From VXYL01 sp965203685 (GTDB lineage: Bacteria > Pseudomonadota > Gammaproteobacteria > Pseudomonadales > Azotimanducaceae), in assembly GCA_965203685.1 (NCBI GenBank), contig OZ241908.1:310001-374000 (forward strand): a stretch of 64,000 nucleotides of DNA, in the 5' to 3' direction. Made by a program: the position numbers and the translations under genes. Shown in pieces: positions 1 through 8,206 of the stretch. A model generated the notes under the pieces. It was not told the origin of the DNA, did not search any database, and was given only the letters and a program-made list of their open reading frames with translations. Numbering within the stretch: the stretch's first letter is position 1; every line of letters starts with the position of its first letter.

Positions 1-137
1 TCGGCGTGTCGCCGACCAGCCCCTTGGCATACGGCCTTGGCGTGCTTGTCGTATGCGGGGCAGCTAGCCTCGCGAGTTGGCTGGCGACCGGTCGCGCCGT
101 GCGGATCACGCCGATGGATGCGTTGCGGACGGAGTGA
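1..137 (+). CDS. ABC transporter FtsX-like permease, C-terminal end only
   Basis: The window opens inside a gene whose reading frame runs from base 3 to a TGA at 135-137, leaving about 44 residues. They form one hydrophobic helix (LAYGLGVLVVCGAASLASWL) followed by a basic stretch and the ending RAVRITPMDALRTE. That ending is typical of the last helix and cytoplasmic tail of FtsX/MacB-like and ADOP permeases, which usually finish in DPxxALRxE. The protein would be an inner-membrane subunit of an ABC exporter or of a lipoprotein/periplasmic machine. Its start and ATPase lie outside the window. The family call rests only on the tail, so it is moderate. Confidence 0.6.
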   Translation, partial: GVSPTSPLAYGLGVLVVCGAASLASWLATGRAVRITPMDALRTE

Positions 138-145
138 TGATTTCG

Positions 146-164
146 GCACCGCCTTAAGCGGTGC
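146..164 (+). terminator. Hairpin behind the permease, possible terminator
   Basis: A perfect 7-bp stem (GCACCGC / GCGGTGC) with a 5-base loop lies 8 bases after the permease stop codon. No run of T follows, so it is not a classical rho-independent terminator. It may only mark the end of the upstream transcript. The rest of the gap (165-245) shows nothing recognisable. Confidence 0.3.
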
Positions 165-245
165 AATGCACCAGACGACAGCCCTTGCCCGGAGTAGCGC
201 AAGCGTTGATGCTTCGCTTGCCCCGCGAAGCTCAACGATCACCCG

Positions 246-1292
246 GTGACCAGCTACTTCATTCGCCGCTTCCTACTCATCGTGCCGACCTTCATCGGCG
301 TGACGATCCTGGTGTTCGCGGTGACGCGCCTGGTGCCGGGCGGGCCCATCGAGCGCATGCTGCAGGAAGCGGCTATGGCGGGGGCGGACGTCAGTGCCGC
401 GACGAGCGGTTTGGGCGGTCACGGCGCAAGCTCGCTGTCCGACGAGCAGATCGAGCAACTCGAGGCGTATTACGGCTTCGACAAGCCCGTGATCGTGGGC
501 TACGTCGAGTGGTTGGGCAAGGTGGTCCAACTCGACCTCGGCACGTCCACGCGGTACTCGGAGCCGGTCTGGGACACCATCAAGGACCGCTTCCCGATCT
601 CGATCTTCTACGGCGTCACCACCTTGATACTCACGTACAGCGTGTGTATCCCGCTCGGCATCATCAAGGCGATCCGCCACAGGACGACGTTCGACAACCT
701 GACCTCTGCGGTTGTCTTCTTCGGCTACGCCATCCCCGGCTACGTGGTCGCGATCGCGCTCCTGACCGTGTTCGCGGGCAACCTCGGCTGGTTCCCCTTG
801 AGTGGCTTCGTCAGCGACGACTTCGACGACTTGAGTACGTTGGGCAAGATCGGCGATGTGGCCTACCACGCCGTCCTGCCGTTGATCGCCTACCTGGCCG
901 GCAGCTTCGCGGTGACCACCATGCTGATGAAGAACTCGCTCATGGACAATCTCGCGGCCGAGTACGTCCGAACCGCGATTGCGAAAGGCATGGCGTTCCG
1001 CCGTGCCGTGTTCGCCCACGCGTTCCGCAACAGCTTGGTGCCGATCGCCACCTCCTTCGGGAACAACATCACGTTGATCGTGACCGGGTCCTTCCTCATC
1101 GAGCAGATCTTCAACATCGACGGCTTTGGCCTGCTCGGCTGGGAGTCGCTGGTCGAGCGCGACTACCCGGTGGTCATGGGCATCCTCGTGATCTCGTCGC
1201 TGCTCTTCATGGTCGGCAACATCCTTTCCGACATCTGCGTGGCGCTGGTCGATCCCCGCGTGAAGTTCGGTAGCGGTGAGTCTTCCCAATGA
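246..1292 (+). CDS. yejB: Yej-type oligopeptide ABC transporter permease (YejB-like)
   Basis: Inner-membrane permease of a peptide ABC importer, 348 residues from a GTG start. It has an N-terminal helix (RRFLLIVPTFIGVTILVF), the APGGP-like motif VPGGPIE and a long periplasmic loop with YGFDKPVIVGYVEWL. Five more helices follow, and the EAA-loop region AEYVRTAIAKGMAFRRAVFAHAFRN contacts the ATPases. The end LVDPRVKFG is typical of the DppB/OppB class. The GGPIE start and the order of conserved blocks resemble E. coli YejB (microcin C / oligopeptide uptake) more than DppB. The stop overlaps the next start (ATGA at 1289-1292), so the two permeases are translationally coupled. The Yej assignment is by recalled similarity; the substrate is unknown. 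Confidence 0.85.
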   Translation: MTSYFIRRFLLIVPTFIGVTILVFAVTRLVPGGPIERMLQEAAMAGADVSAATSGLGGHGASSLSDEQIEQLEAYYGFDKPVIVGYVEWLGKVVQLDLGTSTRYSEPVWDTIKDRFPISIFYGVTTLILTYSVCIPLGIIKAIRHRTTFDNLTSAVVFFGYAIPGYVVAIALLTVFAGNLGWFPLSGFVSDDFDDLSTLGKIGDVAYHAVLPLIAYLAGSFAVTTMLMKNSLMDNLAAEYVRTAIAKGMAFRRAVFAHAFRNSLVPIATSFGNNITLIVTGSFLIEQIFNIDGFGLLGWESLVERDYPVVMGILVISSLLFMVGNILSDICVALVDPRVKFGSGESSQ

Positions 1293-2347
1293 TCGCGAAG
1301 GCGCCGATGCTGAACCCGCTGACCATCAAGCAGTGGCAACGTTTCAAGTCCATCCGTCGCGGCTATTGGTCGGCGATGGCGCTCGGTGCCGCCTTGCTGC
1401 TGTCGGCGGGCGCGGAGCTCCTCGTGAACAGCCGGGCGCTCGTCGTCTCCTACCAGGGCGATTGGTACTTTCCCACGTACGGCGACTACATCCCCGGACG
1501 CACGTTCGGTCTCGACTACGACTATGAGACCGACTACCGCGAACTCAAGCGCGTCTTCGATGTCCGCAACGTCGGGGACTGGGTGCTCCTACCCGTCGTG
1601 CCGTACGACGCCTTCGAGAACGACCTCGAGGCCGGGGTCTATCCGCCGTATGCACCTTCGGTCGCGAGCCGACACTTCCTCGGCACGGACACGACCGGGC
1701 GGGACGTCGTCGCTCGCCTCGTGTACGGCTTCCGTCTCGCGTTCGCGTTCGCGGCGATCCTCTTGGCGTGCAACTTCGTGATCGGCATCGCGGTGGGCTG
1801 TGCGATGGGGTTCTGGGGTGGCGCGTTTGATCTCCTGTTCCAGCGCGTGATCGAGATTCTGAACAACGTGCCGTTCCTGTACGTCATCATGATCGTGGCC
1901 AGCGTCATCGTCCCGGGCTTTTGGACGCTGATGGCCGTGATGGTGTTCTTCGGCTGGACGGGGATGACCTGGTACATGCGCACGTCCACGTACAAGGAGA
2001 AATCGCGGGAGTACGTGCTGGCGGCCAGGGCACTCGGCGCGTCGAGCAAGCGCCAAGTGGCGAGCCACATCATCCCGAACACCATCTCCGTGATCGTCAC
2101 GTTCATCCCGTTCTCCATTGCGAGCGGGATCACCGCGCTCACGGCGATCGACTACCTCGGCTTCGGCCTGCCCCCGCCGACGCCGAGTTGGGGCGAATTG
2201 CTCTCGCAGGGCACGCGGCATCTCGAGTCGCCATGGATCGGCGGCTCGGTCGTCGTCGCCATGGTGCTGGTATTGTTGATGGTGACCTACGTCGGGGAAG
2301 CGGTCCGCGAAGCGTTCGACCCGAAACAGTTCACCTACTACGAGTAA
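1289..2347 (+). CDS. yejE: Yej-type oligopeptide ABC transporter permease (YejE-like)
   Basis: Second inner-membrane permease of the importer, 352 residues. Helix 1 lies near residues 27-47. A roughly 95-residue periplasmic loop rich in Tyr and Asp follows (YGDYIPGRTFGLDYDYETDY), which is characteristic of YejE. The DppC/OppC core comes next: LGTDTTGRDVVARLVYGFR, then REYVLAARALGASSKRQVASHIIPN as the ATPase-contact loop, and LGFGLPPPTPSWGELL. It is read from an ATG overlapping the stop of the YejB-like gene. Its own stop TAA touches a possible upstream ATG of the binding-protein gene, so the genes form one transcription unit. Confidence 0.87.
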   Translation: MIAKAPMLNPLTIKQWQRFKSIRRGYWSAMALGAALLLSAGAELLVNSRALVVSYQGDWYFPTYGDYIPGRTFGLDYDYETDYRELKRVFDVRNVGDWVLLPVVPYDAFENDLEAGVYPPYAPSVASRHFLGTDTTGRDVVARLVYGFRLAFAFAAILLACNFVIGIAVGCAMGFWGGAFDLLFQRVIEILNNVPFLYVIMIVASVIVPGFWTLMAVMVFFGWTGMTWYMRTSTYKEKSREYVLAARALGASSKRQVASHIIPNTISVIVTFIPFSIASGITALTAIDYLGFGLPPPTPSWGELLSQGTRHLESPWIGGSVVVAMVLVLLMVTYVGEAVREAFDPKQFTYYE

Positions 2348-2361
2348 TGCGAGGAACCGTC

Positions 2362-4266
2362 ATGCGCAACCTGTCCGCTTGGTTTGTGGTGATTGCCTTG
2401 GGCGCGCTGATGGCGCTGGCTGGGTGCGAAGGGGAAAGCGTCCCGGAACCGGAAAGCCGCGCGGCGGTGCTGCCGCCGATCGAGGTTGGCGAAGGAGACG
2501 GCCTGCCCGACGAACTGCCCGCCGGGTTGGTGTGGGAGACCAACGACCAGGATCCGACATTCGCATCGCCGAATGCACAGCGTGGTGGGACGTTCCGCAC
2601 CTCCATGCTGTCGTTCCCGCTCACGATCCGCCGCGTGGGGCCCGACTCCAACGGGTCGTTCGCTGGACCATTGCGCTACAACCAGTTGGGCCCGGTGACC
2701 TTCCACCCGGATACGCGCCGGCCGATTCCTTCGCTCGCGACGCATTGGGCCTACGGGCCCGACGGTCGCAGCCTCTACTACCGGCTCAATCCGGAGGCAC
2801 GTTGGTCCGACGGGGTACCTGTGACCGCGGACGACTTCACCTTCGCGGTGCAGTTCATGCGCTCGAAGCAGATCGTGGCGCCTTGGTACAACAACTACTA
2901 CACCGAGCGCATCCGCGACGTGAAACGCTACGACGAGCACACGATCGGCATCCAAGGCGCCGACCCGAAACCGTTGCCGGAGATGCACTACGAGTACGCG
3001 TTCGGCCCGGTACCGAAGCACTTCCACGAGCCCCGTCTGACTGAGGACTGGGTGCAGGAGACGAACTGGGAGATCGAACCCAACACCGGCCCCTACCAGA
3101 TCAGCAAGGTCGACAAGGGGAAGACCATCGAACTGACCCGCAAGGCTGACTGGTGGGCGAACGATGACCGCTACGCCAGGCACCGCTTCAATCCCGACAA
3201 GATCCGCTACCGCGTGATCCGCGATATCAACGTCGCCTACCAGCACTTCGTCAAGGGCGAACTGGACACCTTCGGCCTGGTACTACCGCTGTATTGGCAC
3301 GAGAAGGCGAAGGGTCCAGAGTACGACAACGGCTATATCGCGAAGTACTGGTTCTACAACGACCTCCCGGTGCCCTCGGCCGGCATGTACTTGAACACGG
3401 AGAACCCGATCCTTGCCGATGCGCGCGTCCGTTTCGGCCTCGCCCATGCGATGAACGTCGACCGCGTGATCGAGACCGTCCTGCGCGGCGACTACGACCG
3501 GCTGCCGACCTTCCAGCTCGGCTTCGGCGACTACGACAATCGGCAGATCCGCGCCCGCGAGTTCGACATCGACAAGGCCAACGCCTACTTCGACGATGCC
3601 GGGTTCACGGAGCGCGGCGGCGACGGCATCCGCGTGAAGGACGGCCAACGCCTGTCGTTGCGCGTGACCTACGGCGCACCGCACCACACGGAGCGACTGG
3701 TCATCCTGCGCGAGGAGGCGAGGAAGTCCGGCGTGGAACTGGAACTGCAACTGCTCGATGCGTCGAGCTCCTTCAAGACCATGCAGGAGAAGAAGCACGA
3801 GATTGCCTGGATGTCCTGGTCATCCCTGGGCCTGTCGCCGCGTTACTGGGAGCACTTCCACTCGGCCAACGCGGGCAAGCCGCAGACCAACAACCTAGCC
3901 AACCACGCCAACCCGGAGATGGACGAGTTGATCATGACCTTTCGCGGATCGTCCGATCTCGATGAGAGGATCGCGCTGGCGCATCGGCTGGAACGGATGG
4001 TCCACGACTCGGGAGTTGTGATCCCGACGTTCCAAGTGCCGTACACGCGCGAAGGCGCGTGGCGCTGGGTCAAGCTGCCAAGGTGGCTCGGGACGCGCAC
4101 GACCGGGGCGCTGTTCAATCCCCACCGGCTGTCCGCGGGGATCTTCTCGAGCGGCGGCCTGTTCTGGATCGACGAGGTGGAGAGGGAGCGCACGCTCGAG
4201 GCCATGGACGAGGGCGTGGCGTTCGAGCCGGTGACGATCATGAACGTCGACTACCGGGCCGAATAG
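2362..4266 (+). CDS. yejA: Extracellular solute-binding protein family 5, lipoprotein (YejA-like)
   Basis: Periplasmic peptide-binding lipoprotein of 634 residues. The N-terminus MRNLSAWFVVIALGALMALAGC gives a signal peptide with lipobox LAGC and lipidated Cys22. The family-5 fold shows in the conserved block LYYRLNPEARWSDGVPVTADDFTFAVQFM, in TGPYQISKVDKGKTIELTRK and in later repeats of the SBP_bac_5 pattern. The ATG at 2362 was preferred over one at 2347 because GAGGA sits 6-7 bases before it. It follows the two permeases, whereas in E. coli yejA comes first. The 634-residue length fits the large YejA class rather than the roughly 530 residues of DppA. Confidence 0.87.
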   Translation: MRNLSAWFVVIALGALMALAGCEGESVPEPESRAAVLPPIEVGEGDGLPDELPAGLVWETNDQDPTFASPNAQRGGTFRTSMLSFPLTIRRVGPDSNGSFAGPLRYNQLGPVTFHPDTRRPIPSLATHWAYGPDGRSLYYRLNPEARWSDGVPVTADDFTFAVQFMRSKQIVAPWYNNYYTERIRDVKRYDEHTIGIQGADPKPLPEMHYEYAFGPVPKHFHEPRLTEDWVQETNWEIEPNTGPYQISKVDKGKTIELTRKADWWANDDRYARHRFNPDKIRYRVIRDINVAYQHFVKGELDTFGLVLPLYWHEKAKGPEYDNGYIAKYWFYNDLPVPSAGMYLNTENPILADARVRFGLAHAMNVDRVIETVLRGDYDRLPTFQLGFGDYDNRQIRAREFDIDKANAYFDDAGFTERGGDGIRVKDGQRLSLRVTYGAPHHTERLVILREEARKSGVELELQLLDASSSFKTMQEKKHEIAWMSWSSLGLSPRYWEHFHSANAGKPQTNNLANHANPEMDELIMTFRGSSDLDERIALAHRLERMVHDSGVVIPTFQVPYTREGAWRWVKLPRWLGTRTTGALFNPHRLSAGIFSSGGLFWIDEVERERTLEAMDEGVAFEPVTIMNVDYRAE

Positions 4267-4267
4267 C

Positions 4268-5269
4268 ATGCGCGTTGCGCCAGCAACGCGCCTGCTGGCT
4301 GTCGAGGAGCTCTCCACGGCGTTCGACACCGAAGGCGGCGAGGTCACGGTCGTCGACCGGGTCAGCTTCGAGATCGATGCGGGCGAGACGCTGGGGTTGG
4401 TCGGCGAGTCCGGCTGCGGCAAGAGCGTAACGGCCCTGTCGATCATGGGCTTGTTGCCGAAGCCGGCCGGGCGCACCGTCGGCGGCAGGATCTCCTTCCG
4501 CGAAGAGGACTTGAGCGCGGTTCCAGTCGAGCGGCTGCAGCAGATCCGCGGCAATCGTATCGCCATGATCTTCCAGGAGCCGATGACCGCCCTGAACCCC
4601 GTGCATCGCGTCGGCCGTCAACTCGCCGAGGCCTATACGCTGCACGCCCCCAATGCGAGCGTGAACGAAGCGCGGGGCCGGGCGCTTGAACTTCTCGACC
4701 AAGTGGGCATCCCCGCGCCGGAGCGCCGCCTGACCGAGTACCCGCACCAGTTGTCTGGTGGCATGCGCCAACGCGTGATGATCGCCATGGCGCTTGCCAG
4801 CCGACCGGACCTGTTGATCGCCGACGAACCGACGACGGCCCTCGACGTGACGATCCAGGCGCAGATCCTCGAACTGCTCCGCGATCTGCAACGAGAGACC
4901 GGCATGGCGATCCTGTTCATCACGCACGACCTGGGCGTCATTGCCGAGTTGTGCTCGCGGGTCGTCGTCATGTATGCCGGGCGCATCGCCGAACAGGCGA
5001 CGGCGACGTCGCTGTTCGCGAACCCGCGGCATCCCTATACGCGCGGGTTGCTGGCGTCGATCCCGCGGCTTGAAGATGACCCCAAGACGTTGCTCAGCAC
5101 GATCCCCGGCACGGTGCCTGGTATCGGCGACCTGCCCACCGGGTGTCGGTTCGCGAATCGCTGCCCACACGTCCAAGACGTCTGCCGCGACCGGGCCCCG
5201 GAGCTGGAAGAAGCCGCAGGGACGCACCGCGTCGCATGCCACCACTGGCGAGCCGTGGAGGCCGCATGA
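4268..5269 (+). CDS. Oligopeptide ABC transporter ATP-binding protein (OppD/DppD type)
   Basis: First of two cytoplasmic ATPases that power the Yej-type importer, 333 residues. Visible motifs are Walker A GESGCGKS (46-53), Q-loop FQEP (102-105), signature LSGGM (162-166), Walker B LLIADEPTTALD (182-193) and switch His220. The C-terminal oligopeptide-transporter extension carries GCRFANRCPHVQDVC, with the Cys pattern usual in OppD/OppF. E. coli YejF fuses two ATPases in one protein; here they are separate genes. The start is one base after the binding-protein stop, and its TGA overlaps the next ATG. Confidence 0.9.
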   Translation: MRVAPATRLLAVEELSTAFDTEGGEVTVVDRVSFEIDAGETLGLVGESGCGKSVTALSIMGLLPKPAGRTVGGRISFREEDLSAVPVERLQQIRGNRIAMIFQEPMTALNPVHRVGRQLAEAYTLHAPNASVNEARGRALELLDQVGIPAPERRLTEYPHQLSGGMRQRVMIAMALASRPDLLIADEPTTALDVTIQAQILELLRDLQRETGMAILFITHDLGVIAELCSRVVVMYAGRIAEQATATSLFANPRHPYTRGLLASIPRLEDDPKTLLSTIPGTVPGIGDLPTGCRFANRCPHVQDVCRDRAPELEEAAGTHRVACHHWRAVEAA

Positions 5270-6282
5270 GCACGGATGACCAGCCGCTGCTGCAGGTCCG
5301 TGGCCTGACCAAGCACTTTCCCGTGCGCGGCGGGGTGTTCCTGCGCACGGTCGGCCAGGTGCATGCCGTGGACGGCGTGTCCTTCGACCTCGACGTCGGT
5401 GAGACCTTAGGCCTCGTGGGCGAATCGGGTTGCGGCAAGAGCACTGTCGGCAAGACCTTGCTCAGGCTCTACCAACCGACGGCCGGCACGGTGCTTTTCG
5501 AGGGGCAGGACGTCGTGACGATGAAACGCGCGGAGTTGCGGCGGCTGCGGCGGGACATCCAGATCGTCCTGCAGGATCCGTTCGAGTCGCTGAACGCGCG
5601 CCACACGGTCGGCAAGATCCTCGAGGAACCGTTCGTCATCCATCGCCTGGGGACGCCGGCCGAGCGCCGACGGTGGGCGGCGGAGTTGCTTGAACGGGTC
5701 GGGCTCGAAGCGGCGGCCGCCCACCGGTTCCCCCACGAGTTCTCGGGCGGTCAGCGGCAACGCATCGGCATCGCCCGCGCGATCGCCTTGCGGCCCAAGC
5801 TCATCGTCTGCGACGAGGCGGTCTCGGCCCTCGACGTCTCGATCCAGTCGCAGATCCTCAACCTGCTCTTGGACCTGCAGCGCGAGATGCACCTGGCGTT
5901 GATCTTCATTGCCCACGACCTCGCCGTGGTCAAGCACGTTTCCGACCGGATCGCGGTGATGTACCTCGGTGAAGTGGTGGAGACCGCGACGGCGGAGGAC
6001 ATCTACGCCTCGCCCCGTCACCCGTATACGCAGGCGCTCATCTCCGCGATCCCGGTTCCGGATCCGACTGCGCAGATCGACCGCATCGTCCTCGAAGGCG
6101 ACGTGCCGTCGCCGATCGATCCGCCGCGGGGCTGTCGCTTCCACACGCGGTGTCGCTACGCGCGCGACGACTGCAGGCAGATCAAGCCAGTCCTTGACTC
6201 CGTGCACGATGGCGCTTCGGTCGCGTGCCACTATTGGGACAGCGTCGCGGACGTAGAGCGACTCGGAGGAGCCACGGCATGA
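5266..6282 (+). CDS. Oligopeptide ABC transporter ATP-binding protein (OppF/DppF type)
   Basis: Second ATPase of the importer, 338 residues. It shows Walker A GESGCGKST (52-60), Q-loop LQDPFESLN, signature FSGGQ (159-163), Walker B LIVCDE (179-184) and a C-terminal GCRFHTRCRYARDDC extension. VCDEAVSALD replaces the usual DEPxSALD, so the Pro after the Walker B Glu is lost, which also occurs in some OppF proteins. The start ATG overlaps the TGA of the first ATPase, with GGAG 6 bases upstream. An in-frame extension back to 5143 was rejected because it reads through the preceding gene. Confidence 0.9.
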   Translation: MSTDDQPLLQVRGLTKHFPVRGGVFLRTVGQVHAVDGVSFDLDVGETLGLVGESGCGKSTVGKTLLRLYQPTAGTVLFEGQDVVTMKRAELRRLRRDIQIVLQDPFESLNARHTVGKILEEPFVIHRLGTPAERRRWAAELLERVGLEAAAAHRFPHEFSGGQRQRIGIARAIALRPKLIVCDEAVSALDVSIQSQILNLLLDLQREMHLALIFIAHDLAVVKHVSDRIAVMYLGEVVETATAEDIYASPRHPYTQALISAIPVPDPTAQIDRIVLEGDVPSPIDPPRGCRFHTRCRYARDDCRQIKPVLDSVHDGASVACHYWDSVADVERLGGATA

Positions 6283-7232
6283 CACTCGGGATTCGACCGT
6301 TCACGCACGGGCTGCACGATGTCGGCGATCGCTGCTACGCGTGGATCCAGCCCGACGGCGGCTGGGGCTGGAGCAACGCGGGGCTCGTCGTCGACGGTGA
6401 CCAAAGCCTGCTCGTCGACACGTTGTTCGATCTCAAGCTGACGCGCGCGATGCTCGCCGGGATGCGCGACGCGGAGCCGGCGGCGACGCGGGCCTTCGAC
6501 AAGCTGGTCAATACGCACGCCAACGCCGACCACTGCAACGGCAACGAGTTGGTGGCGGAGGCCGAGATCATCGCCTCGAAGGCGACGGCGGACGAGTTGG
6601 CGGCGGAGAGCCCGGACCGGCTCGCCATGCTCATGCGCCAGGCGCCGGCCATGGGCGAGACGGGCGAGTTCCTGATTGAGGCGTTCAGTGCCTTCGATTT
6701 CGAGGGGATCACGCAGACGCTGCCGACCACCACGTTCGAATCCGACTTCGAGACCGGCGTCGGCGACAAGCGCGTTGTCCTCAAGCAGGTGGGACCGTGC
6801 CATACGACCGGCGACATCCTGGCGTACGTGCCCGACGAGGCGCTGATCTTCACCGGCGACATCCTGTTCATCGAGGGCCACCCGATCCTGTGGGTCGGAC
6901 CAGTGGGGAACTGGATCGCCGCCTGCGACTACATGCTCGGTTTGACGGTCGACGTCGTCGTCCCCGGGCACGGTCCGATCACGGACAAGCGCGGTGTTCG
7001 GGCGATGCGCGATTACCTTGTGTACGTCCGCGACGAAGCGAGGTCGCGCTTCGATGCCGGCCTATCAATCTACGATGCCGCGATGGACATCTCGCTTGAC
7101 GACTACGACTCCTGGGGCGATGCCGAGCGCATCGTGGTCAACGTCGCGACGCTCTACCGTGAGTTCGGCTCCACCGAGCGGCCGGCGAATCCGTTCGAGT
7201 TGATGGCGAGGATTCGCAAGGCTCGGCGCTGA
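6279..7232 (+). CDS. Metallo-beta-lactamase-fold hydrolase
   Basis: Cytoplasmic MBL-fold protein of 317 residues with no signal peptide. The metal motif reads THANADHCNGN at 79-89 (His80, Asn82, Asp84, His85), so the usual second His of HxHxDH is Asn. Later ligands are visible in GPCHTTGDI, in FTGDILF (Asp) and in VVPGHGP (His). Such THANxDHCxGN proteins form a recognised but mostly uncharacterised group of hydrolases. The ATG overlaps the TGA of the second ATPase and GGAGGA lies at 6265-6270, so it is coupled to the peptide importer. Acting on an imported peptide or amide is an inference from that coupling. The substrate cannot be read from sequence. Confidence 0.85.
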   Translation: MTLGIRPFTHGLHDVGDRCYAWIQPDGGWGWSNAGLVVDGDQSLLVDTLFDLKLTRAMLAGMRDAEPAATRAFDKLVNTHANADHCNGNELVAEAEIIASKATADELAAESPDRLAMLMRQAPAMGETGEFLIEAFSAFDFEGITQTLPTTTFESDFETGVGDKRVVLKQVGPCHTTGDILAYVPDEALIFTGDILFIEGHPILWVGPVGNWIAACDYMLGLTVDVVVPGHGPITDKRGVRAMRDYLVYVRDEARSRFDAGLSIYDAAMDISLDDYDSWGDAERIVVNVATLYREFGSTERPANPFELMARIRKARR

Positions 7233-7254
7233 GATCGAGGAAACGTCGCCGAAC

Positions 7255-7282
7255 GGTGGGTACGCGGGCCTCCCGGCCCGCA
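7255..7282. repeat. GC palindrome, copy A of a dispersed family
   Basis: The segment contains a 7-bp perfect stem GCGGGCC / GGCCCGC (7264-7270 and 7275-7281) with a 4-base loop, preceded by GGTGGGTAC and followed by A. Layout and flanks match copies at 23325 and 45362. It lies between two convergent genes. No T-run follows on either strand. Confidence 0.6.
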
Positions 7283-7306
7283 GTTCTGGGTAACCGCCCC
7301 GTCTGT

Positions 7307-8206
7307 TCAGCCGGACCGGATCAGCCGCTGAACTAGGTCTTGGCGGAACGCCGGCAGGTCGCGCCAGCCAAGGGCTGCGTTGACCGGGCGACCATCGGCT
7401 GCTTCGTAAGTCAGTCCGTCGTCGCGCACCGCGAGGCGAATCGTCTCCATCTCGACGAGATCCTGCGCAAACGCGAGGTAGATGGCGACCGTATCGAAGA
7501 GAGTCGTGCTCCGGTGCTCCGCAAGCTCGGGACGGCCGAGGACCTCGGCCCAGGCCCGGTAGTTCGCCATCACCGCACGCATCAGCGGGGTTTGGGCATC
7601 GCGCACCAAGGCGTATTCGTCGTCCTCCAACGTCACGATGCCGCACGTATCGAGCGGGGTCAGTGTGACCGGCCACGGTGCGTCGAGCACGGAGCGAAAG
7701 GCTGGAACGTCAATGAACACGTTGTATTCGGGCACCGGTGTCGTGCTGCCGCGATAGCCGAAGCGGACCGCGCCGTGCATGCCGACGAAACGGGCCTTCG
7801 CGGCGATCGCGGGCGCCATCGCCAAGGCTTGGGCCGTTGTGCTGGCCGGACCGATGCACAGCACGGTGACGGTCTCTTCCGACGAGTTGATGGCGTCCAC
7901 CATGAGCTGGGCGCCATCGGTCCGATACACCCCGCTGTAGGCGTCCGGTTCGTAGCCTTCAAGCCACGCCTCTTGGCCGCGGCGGTTGGCCGCGAGTTCG
8001 CCGTGGCCCGTACCCTCGCCGACGGGGACGTCCTCGCGACCGGCAACAGCGAGCATCTTGGCGGCGAGCAGCGCTCGGTAGCGGGTGTCGCCGTGGCTCG
8101 TGACCACGGCTTCGAGCTTGAGTTCGGGCGAGTTGAGCAGCATGGCGAGCGCCCACGTGTCGTCGATGTCCGTGCCGATGTCGGTATCGAGGATGACCGG
8201 TGTCAT
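7307..8206 (-). CDS. Inosine/uridine-preferring nucleoside hydrolase family protein
   Basis: N-ribohydrolase of 299 residues that would cleave nucleosides to base and ribose in salvage. The N-terminus MTPVILDTDIGTDIDDTWAL carries the calcium-binding DTDxGxDxDD signature (here DTDIGTDIDD). VLCIGPASTTAQAL and the segment EYNVFIDVPAF, close to the family's EFNxxxDPEA block, follow. The final metal Asp may lie in TLTPLDTCGI. The ATG overlaps the TGA of the upstream bepA gene (8203-8206) and AGGAG lies about 8 bases before it, so the two genes are coupled. The usual catalytic His near the C-terminus is not obvious, so substrate preference is unclear. Confidence 0.85.
   Translation of the reverse strand: MTPVILDTDIGTDIDDTWALAMLLNSPELKLEAVVTSHGDTRYRALLAAKMLAVAGREDVPVGEGTGHGELAANRRGQEAWLEGYEPDAYSGVYRTDGAQLMVDAINSSEETVTVLCIGPASTTAQALAMAPAIAAKARFVGMHGAVRFGYRGSTTPVPEYNVFIDVPAFRSVLDAPWPVTLTPLDTCGIVTLEDDEYALVRDAQTPLMRAVMANYRAWAEVLGRPELAEHRSTTLFDTVAIYLAFAQDLVEMETIRLAVRDDGLTYEAADGRPVNAALGWRDLPAFRQDLVQRLIRSG

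Noticed and set aside
161..1273. A 370-residue open frame over the first permease
   Set aside because: Same region as the YejB-like gene in a different frame; Arg/His-rich composition and no family features.
1921..4266. A 781-residue version of the binding protein
   Set aside because: The extra 147 residues read through the YejE-like gene in another frame. The lipoprotein signal and ribosome site place the start at 2362.
7255..7282. Bidirectional rho-independent terminator
   Set aside because: There is a good stem but no T-run on either strand, and the same structure occurs in a divergent gap at 23325.
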